In this document: positions 58,189 to 64,000 of the stretch, piece after piece
Position numbering within the stretch: position 1 is the first letter of the stretch
How the letters are laid out: the number at the start of each line of letters is the position of its first letter
Source of the DNA: Schistosoma haematobium
Lineage: Eukaryota; Platyhelminthes; Trematoda; Strigeidida; Schistosomatidae
Assembly (NCBI RefSeq): GCF_000699445.3
Contig: NC_067195.1
Location: forward strand, 60,053,591-60,117,590
Direction of reading: 5' to 3'
DNA: 64,000 nucleotides
Position numbers and translations under genes: made by a program
The notes under the pieces: generated by a model
The model's input: only the letters and a program-made list of their open reading frames with translations
Databases searched by the model: none
Told to the model about the DNA's origin: nothing

Positions 58189-60265
58189 ATGGAGCAGAGT
58201 AACGTGCCGAGTACGAGCGCTGGTGTTTCTCACGTAACGGAAATGGAGGAAGTCTTTTTGACTACCTTGTTTCTGGTTGCGTTTCCATCGGTTGAAGCGT
58301 TAAAGACCACCATCACAAATTTTGAAAGATCGACTTACAGTCATTATGTAGTGAGAGATTCGCATATTGGCAGAGATCAAAAATCCTACATTAAATTTGT
58401 GTGTTGGCGAAATGGGCGTATAAGATCTAGCGGTTCGTCACAACGTATTAGACGGAGGAGGTAATTTGGTAAATTGTTTTATAATTTTTTTTAATGAAGG
58501 GCTTCTATGAACACCCAATGTCCAGCATTTATGTTTTGTAAGATTATAGACGGCTATTGGACTGTTGTACGTGGGAATGTACATCACAATCACGAGTGCA
58601 ATTCCCTGAGGTACCAGGGTAATTCATGGATGCGCAGGTTAACGGATGGGGAGTTTGAAACTGTGAGACCGCTGCTGATTTCCGGTACCGCTGCATTCCA
58701 CATCAGGAATTTTGCTTACCAATCTTATGGGAAATGTCTGACCGCTCAAGATGTCTGCAATATGCGGTACAAAGTGTTCTCACACGCGAACCTTCCTGGT
58801 ACGGAATTTGCCAATTTATAATGTACACTATAGGTGATTACGGGAAATTGAAAGCTCACATAACATCCTTGGGTGGGCTTTGCGAATACGAATTGGACGA
58901 TGAGAACTGTCTATCGTATTTCTTCTTCATGACTGCTGAGCAACTGAATTTGGCCGGTCACTTTTGTGACGTAATTGGTTTTGACGGGACGTACAAAACT
59001 AATAACGAGAACGTCCATTTATATCAAGTCGTTGCCATGGATATGAATTTTAAGGCAATACCCATGTGCATTGCCTTTTAAGTCGCGAAACGTCGGCCTT
59101 GATTTCTCGATTCCTCTTCTTTTTCCAACGGTGTACCAACAGTCGACAACTGGTAGGCATTGTGACCGATGATTCACCTGCAAGTGCTGCTGCTATTACG
59201 CAGGTGTATCCGGATGCACACCATATTCTGTGTCGCGTACACCTTGTTCGGAATGTGATAAAGAGGGTAAGTGTTTCGTTCATTAACATTAACCCAGTAA
59301 CCGTTATTGTAGAGGGTGCGATCAGAAATTGTACAACTGTTCTTTCGCCTCATGTTCACTAGAACGGTTGAAAGGTAAATCAAAATCTACATAACATGAT
59401 TTTGTAGTTTTAACAACGTACTTTCGTTAATCGAAATGTCGGACGGAACATTTGGCAGATACGTCAGAGACCACCTTCTACCACGGAAACACAAATGGTC
59501 CACTGCTTTTCGACCGCCATCCACTCTCTTTGAACTGAATAATACGAACTTCGTCGAGACCAGCCACCGAGTCTTGAAGATGTATCACCTTAATCGAAAA
59601 ACACCGGTTCTCAGATCCATTTTCAATGTGCTGCTTCGTACTGGATATTGGATGGAAGCAAGATTACATAAATATTCAATGGATTGTCGGGGAAAGCCGG
59701 TATTGGTGAGGAGCCGGAAGTACGTCGACTTCAGGAACGACTGACACCAGTTGCCTGTCAACTACTGAAGCGACACCTTCGCATTCCTATAACGCAGTCT
59801 GCATTGACGGAAGATTTATTCACCGCTATGGACGCCACGGGGACGTACTACGTACACGTCGACACTAGCCGGTGCTCGTGTCCATTCTTCATTGAAAACG
59901 GATTACCATGCCGTCACATATTGGCTTACTGCATACACAGTAACACCGAAGTGAACGTACAGTCAATTTGTGACAGGTGGTTACACTATGATGGTTATCT
60001 GACTCATATTGCAGTTGAAAATTATTTCCCAATGCAACTGAGTCAGCCAAGCATGAAGAATGCGGTGATAGCGTTAATCAGGCGAATGTCGGAGGAACAA
60101 TGCAGTTCACTTCATGACTTCATAGTTCACGGTAGACTACCAACAACGCCAGTAAACTTACATGGAGAACAGCATTCGTACAGCATTCATACCTTCTGTG
60201 CCTACGACCCATCGCCGAACGTACGAGCAGTGCACTGTCCTATCTGTGGCGCCATTACAAACTAA
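58189..60265 (+). pseudogene. Mutator-like (MULE) transposase with FAR1-like and SWIM zinc domains, six exons, one frameshift
   Basis: Exons 58189-58460, 58500-58798, 58834-59266, 59313-59374, 59408-59699 (or 59705) and 59735-60265, joined by GT-AG micro-introns of 39, 35, 46, 33 and 35 (or 29) bases that keep phase. About 629 residues. Exons 1-2 give a FAR1/WRKY-GCM1-type zinc domain (CPAFMFCKI, WTVVRGNVHHNHEC). The MULE core follows with first catalytic Asp in VIGFDGTYKTNN, second in GIVTDD, the CRVHLVRNV (C-x2-H) motif, and a Glu in NFVETSHRVLK. A SWIM zinc finger (CSCPFF then CRHILAY) is in exon 6, and the protein ends CPICGAITN. It would cut and paste the element. One missing T in a T run near 59076-59079 breaks the frame inside exon 3; otherwise the CDS length is exactly divisible by three. 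A domesticated gene is a less likely alternative. Confidence 0.85.
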
Positions 60266-60602
60266 TAGTGATGACGTTCGACCGCGAGAACGAGTAAAGG
60301 CCCTTTTCAGGGCCACCCACAATTTGATTTCCATTATTTTTTATCTACTACTTTTCCGCCGCAAAGGTCAAGTGATTAAGCACTTATTAATGTCTCATGA
60401 ATTTAGATATCCCTTAGAGATTAATAGTGGAAAAGCGATTATCGTTCATGTATTCGTAAACTTGTTTCTAACGTTTATTAGATATAAAGGTTAAGAAAAC
60501 TTAGACAAGATTTTGTCATCTAATGAAGACTAATCTAGTAATTTTATATTGAAAATAATGTGATTAGCGTTCATGTTTTAGTAACACATTTGTAAACTAT
60601 CT

Positions 60603-60608
60603 AATAAA
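60603..60608 (+). promoter_or_regulatory. Candidate poly(A) signal of the MULE transposase gene
   Basis: AATAAA about 340 bases after the stop; position is plausible but not decisive in AT-rich DNA. Confidence 0.3.
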
Positions 60609-61448
60609 AGTACATTTTGAGTACATTTTAATAGGAATATTTTAAATGAGTGAAAATCGTAATTTTGTCGTTAGGTCAATAAACTTATGATGACATTTAT
60701 TAGTGAATGTAATAAGATAATTACAAAGATGAATGTGATTAAAGCTCATAGAGAAGTAAACGAAATTGAGAAAATTAACTTATTTAGGAATAAAATAATG
60801 ACATTTGAAAACAAGTTGAAACCATCATCATTGAAATGATGATGGTGATAAAAGGTCATACAGTAAGTGTAAAAAGAAATAAGAATATTATCCGTTTCAT
60901 AGATACACAAAACAAGAACTTCATATTCTTGTTTTATATTAAAATTTCCTGAAACCAGAACTATGCGTACGTAAGAAGTACGTCTGATCGTAAACTAAGC
61001 CTCCATAGTTATTCATAACTACTGATTATATCACCGTATTCATTTGCACACCTCATCAACTATTTATGACTGGTACAATCTCGTTGTACCAGTTAAATAT
61101 TCCCTTAAAATATTCAAAAATCAAAAATAATTTAGGAAACAATCGTTTTCCTTAACTTCATCATCACACTATACAGTTATTAGTCCATAATTTTATTATT
61201 TTATAAAGTCCAAAAATAAGGCATGACATTTATGAATTTGACAATGTAATGTGTTAACAATGGTTAACGTTTACATCTGTAACGATATATATATTTACAA
61301 ATTAAAAAGGTCATTCACTAAAGGTCGGGATGATTTGCAGTAAAGTGTTCAGTCACAATAAGTGACTAAGCATTATAGGAAAATTGAAAATGCAAAAATT
61401 TTGTGTCAATGAAATACATAGTACAAGAATTGAATCTTGTCAATTGAC

Positions 61449-61506
<58 letters not shown>

Positions 61507-63024
61507 GGAAAATAAATAATACTAATAGCATTGTAAATGTTCATTGATACAGTTGACCTTACTCATATTTATACGTTTAAAGTCGATAAATATTTGTTGA
61601 GTCAGTCAGACGACGTAGGCTTGTTCATTTACACTTCATGAAACTGATATTTCAAATGCTTGTCAAAAATGGTTACATTCATAATGTCTAGATAATTCAG
61701 GTTTCATATTACGGCGGTTAACAATATTCACACATGACTGATTAAACAAACTAGTTTTTATTACGACCAAAAATTAATTTTAAAATACAGAACTACAAAT
61801 AATTTACAAGTGAACACAATAAGCCGTTTCAATGGACTTTTACAATTTAACCACATTTAAATCTAACGTTGTCTAATTCTCATTATGAATGAACATTTAC
61901 AAAATAATCCTTTACTAAATATTAAGTGTCTTTTTCGGAAAATTTATTACTACTTTCATATACTGTCAAAGTCAGTTCATTAAATGATCGTCTACGGTTG
62001 GTTCACCTGAATTATACATATTGCAACCAGTAATTTATCATGATGATTTATTGATATGTTGATTTCTTTTTCCCATTAACACACCGTGTGTTACAAAAAA
62101 GCCTATGCACACACTTTGGTGATAATTTGTTTATTAATTTGGTATTAAATATTTGACTACCGACCTCATTCAGTAATCACTATTATCAAATATTCAAACC
62201 GGTTTACAGATGCTTTTTCCCAAAAACTTTCTTTTACTGAGATACATATGATTATTCCTGTTCCGATAACTAACGACTTCAATTCAAGGTATACTTGATC
62301 GGAAAACAAAAATTGATCCCAATACACATTCACTAACAGTAGGATTGCATGGTAATGCAATTAAGTTGGTGTCTTTTTCTTCAAAAGTCTAAATTTTTTT
62401 CAAGACTAAGATTACACAAAAAAAATTATTCATTATCATTAAATTTCAAATGTAAAAAATGAAAATTCTGGTATCCAATCACAGCTCCAGATGTGATTTC
62501 GATTTCAACTAATCAGATTACAAAGATGAACAGTTTACGACCAATCACAAAATTATTAAAGGTAACAAAATGTTTGTTCATTATCACTTGAGCACACACT
62601 TGCAAAACAAGTCCACCAATCAATGATACCTAAATTTTTCATTCACACCCCACAATTTTTTTAAAAGGGGTGGTAGGGAATCATATAGGCCGGTTACTTA
62701 ATGTCAACCAGAAAAATCGGTTAAGATTTGACCTTTCAAATTTCATATAAATTTTCTTTAACCTGATTCTTTTCAAACATTTGTAATAGTTAAATTACCA
62801 AATCTAACCTTTTCAATTAATGACATGCAAAGTATAATCGTTTAAATCATACAAAGTAGTTTGAACTATATTCATTGTATTGTGTAAATTAAGTCAAATT
62901 AGCTTCTATTTTATTAGTGGAAGTTTGAATTTATGCATAGGAACGTTTGTTGTCTTTCTTAATTTAGTACGGTATAGACGAAGATTGTTACACTAATTAT
63001 ATTTATTTATTTCAATACATAAAT
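60609..63024. other. AT-rich stretch with TAA microsatellite
   Basis: No gene seen. It contains a TAA run (61449-61506) and a small perfect hairpin of CCATCATCAT type near 60818-60842. Confidence 0.4.
61449..61506. repeat. (TAA)n microsatellite
   Basis: About 19 TAA units. Unlike 13294-13336, no retrotransposon 3' end is recognisable next to it. Confidence 0.9.
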
Positions 63025-63290
63025 ATTTGATGGGTTTTGTAGATATTATAGTAATTTCAATGGTTAAGATCATGAGTCAGTTGAAGCTAGACCACCATGG
63101 AAAACCTAGAAGCAATGGACGGCCGTTCCGTCCGATTGTGGGACTGCTCAGCAGTGCGCATCCACGGCCTCACCCCCTACGGGGTCCGAACCCAGGACCC
63201 ACTGGTTTCGCGCGCGAGCACTTAACCAGTGGACCACTGAGCCGGCCGATATCCAACGGTGTTAATGTTTAAATTCAACTAATCCACGAA
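63025..63290 (-). mobile_element. tRNA-derived SINE, full-length copy
   Basis: On the minus strand: head cgtggattagttgaatttaa, tRNA-like promoter with A box TGGTCCACTGGTTAAG and B box GGGTTCGGACCCC (plus-strand complement about 63180-63195), then the family body (cagtcccacaatcggacgga, tctaggttttccatgg) and the tail ending in aaaaccc. It matches the copies at 7272-7440 and 48011-48310 and is the best complete example in the window. Confidence 0.82.
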
Positions 63291-63396
63291 AATGAGCGAC
63301 ACATCCACCATTGTCTTCAGTGAGTTACCATCTCACAAAAGATCCGGTTGAACTCCACTTGTCACTACTTCTCACTAGAACTCCAAGATATACCTC

Positions 63397-64000
63397 TTGA
63401 AGCCAGTCACTATTGAGCATATGTTGATTAATATCAGATATTTGTATAAAGGGGCACCGAATACATATGCGCCACATAAGTCAGTTGATTTGTATGTGAG
63501 CTGTGATACTGTCAGGGTGCCCAGACCAAAGCAGGTGGTTATCTTAGGGGGCCACACCCAGAACCTTCGATCTAAAGACCTGATACACAAGACAATGAAG
63601 CAACGTCAGGAGATGCAGTCCCATGGTAGCCGGTGACCAACGATGGGTTTATACGCCATTTGTTCCATCAGGGTCCTGGAACTTTATGTGCACCATGGGT
63701 TTAGAATCAGGGTTCTCCAACTCGCATAGGTTGATCTTCCATATCCACCAACCCGGTTAAATCGCTGGACATTCATTTTTCGTTCTCTCAATTATGTAAA
63801 TAACACCCTTGTGCGAGAAGGCACTGGGTAGGACTTTCCTCGCAGTGGTTGTATACACGTGGCTATGTGAGAGCATTTCGAGAGAGAGAGAGAGAGAGCT
63901 AACTCTCTTCACCCTCGGCCATACCAGGGCAATTGGGGGCACACCAATTATATCGTTATTATGAATCATCGCATCGATACAATAGGACCAATTCTTCATG
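63397..64000. repeat. Candidate dispersed repeat, unidentified
   Basis: Clearly less AT-rich than the neighbouring DNA and free of long ORFs. Segments such as gcaacgtcaggagatgcagt and gtgcaccatgggtttagaa have the style of untranslated retrotransposon sequence. A GA microsatellite lies at 63880-63898. It runs off the right edge, so the unit cannot be defined. Confidence 0.35.

Noticed and set aside
59066..59142. A sixth intron in the MULE gene between GT 59066 and AG 59142
   Set aside because: It would keep phase but delete about 25 residues between the first and second catalytic Asp regions where MULE transposases have sequence; a one-base loss explains the data better.
1..64000. CRISPR arrays, prophage or bacterial operons
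   Set aside because: No spaced direct repeats of suitable length and no bacterial gene organisation; the introns and retroelements show a eukaryotic genome.

Overview
The window looks like AT-rich nuclear DNA of a parasitic flatworm, most probably a Schistosoma species. The reasons are a tRNA-derived SINE carrying a hammerhead ribozyme (the Sm-alpha type of element known from schistosomes), many RTE- and CR1/jockey-type non-LTR retrotransposon fragments, a Ty3/gypsy element with very short LTRs, and predicted introns of only about 30-46 nt. There is no operon structure and no bacterial or phage gene, and I found no true tRNA, rRNA or CRISPR array. Host genes are sparse and split by kilobase-sized introns filled with repeats.

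Host genes. (1) A synaptobrevin/VAMP (R-SNARE) gene lies on the minus strand at 33918-23125. Four coding exons have matching splice phases and a poly(A) signal follows the stop. (2) A two-exon plus-strand gene (47378-47476 joined to 49464-49754) encodes a 129-residue unidentified protein ending in a CaaX-like CVLQ. (3) A Ser/Pro-rich terminal exon on the minus strand (17909-17588) belongs to a gene I cannot identify. (4) Possible weak minus-strand exons lie at 45145-44634.

Mobile elements, left to right. The first 11 kb hold four copies of one RTE-like family (1-725 +, 1436-2425 -, 6103-6658 +, 9525-10578 -), an Sm-alpha-like SINE with a well-formed hammerhead (2685-2900), two foldback elements (about 4037-4358 and 8577-8903), and a second hammerhead SINE inserted inside the fourth RTE copy (10206-10405). 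From 12.9 to 22.5 kb there are non-LTR fragments, including a nearly whole endonuclease-RT element on the minus strand (22518-19690) with a TAA-repeat tail. From 36 to 43.7 kb there is a cluster: a gypsy integrase remnant, two CR1/jockey RT fragments in opposite orientation, and a nearly intact gypsy element (39401-43511). That gypsy element sits inside the second CR1-type fragment with a 5-bp target duplication. From 47 to 64 kb there are tRNA-derived SINEs, a short fifth RTE fragment, and a Mutator-like (MULE) transposase gene at 58189-60265 with FAR1-like and SWIM-type zinc domains and five inferred micro-introns.

How it fits together. Autonomous non-LTR elements (RTE, CR1/jockey) probably supplied the machinery that moved the SINEs, while the LTR element and the MULE are independent lineages. 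The order of events is readable in two nests: SINE into RTE, and LTR element into CR1-type element. The rest is AT-rich intergenic or intronic DNA with microsatellites. Assignments rest on motif reading by eye; no database search was possible.
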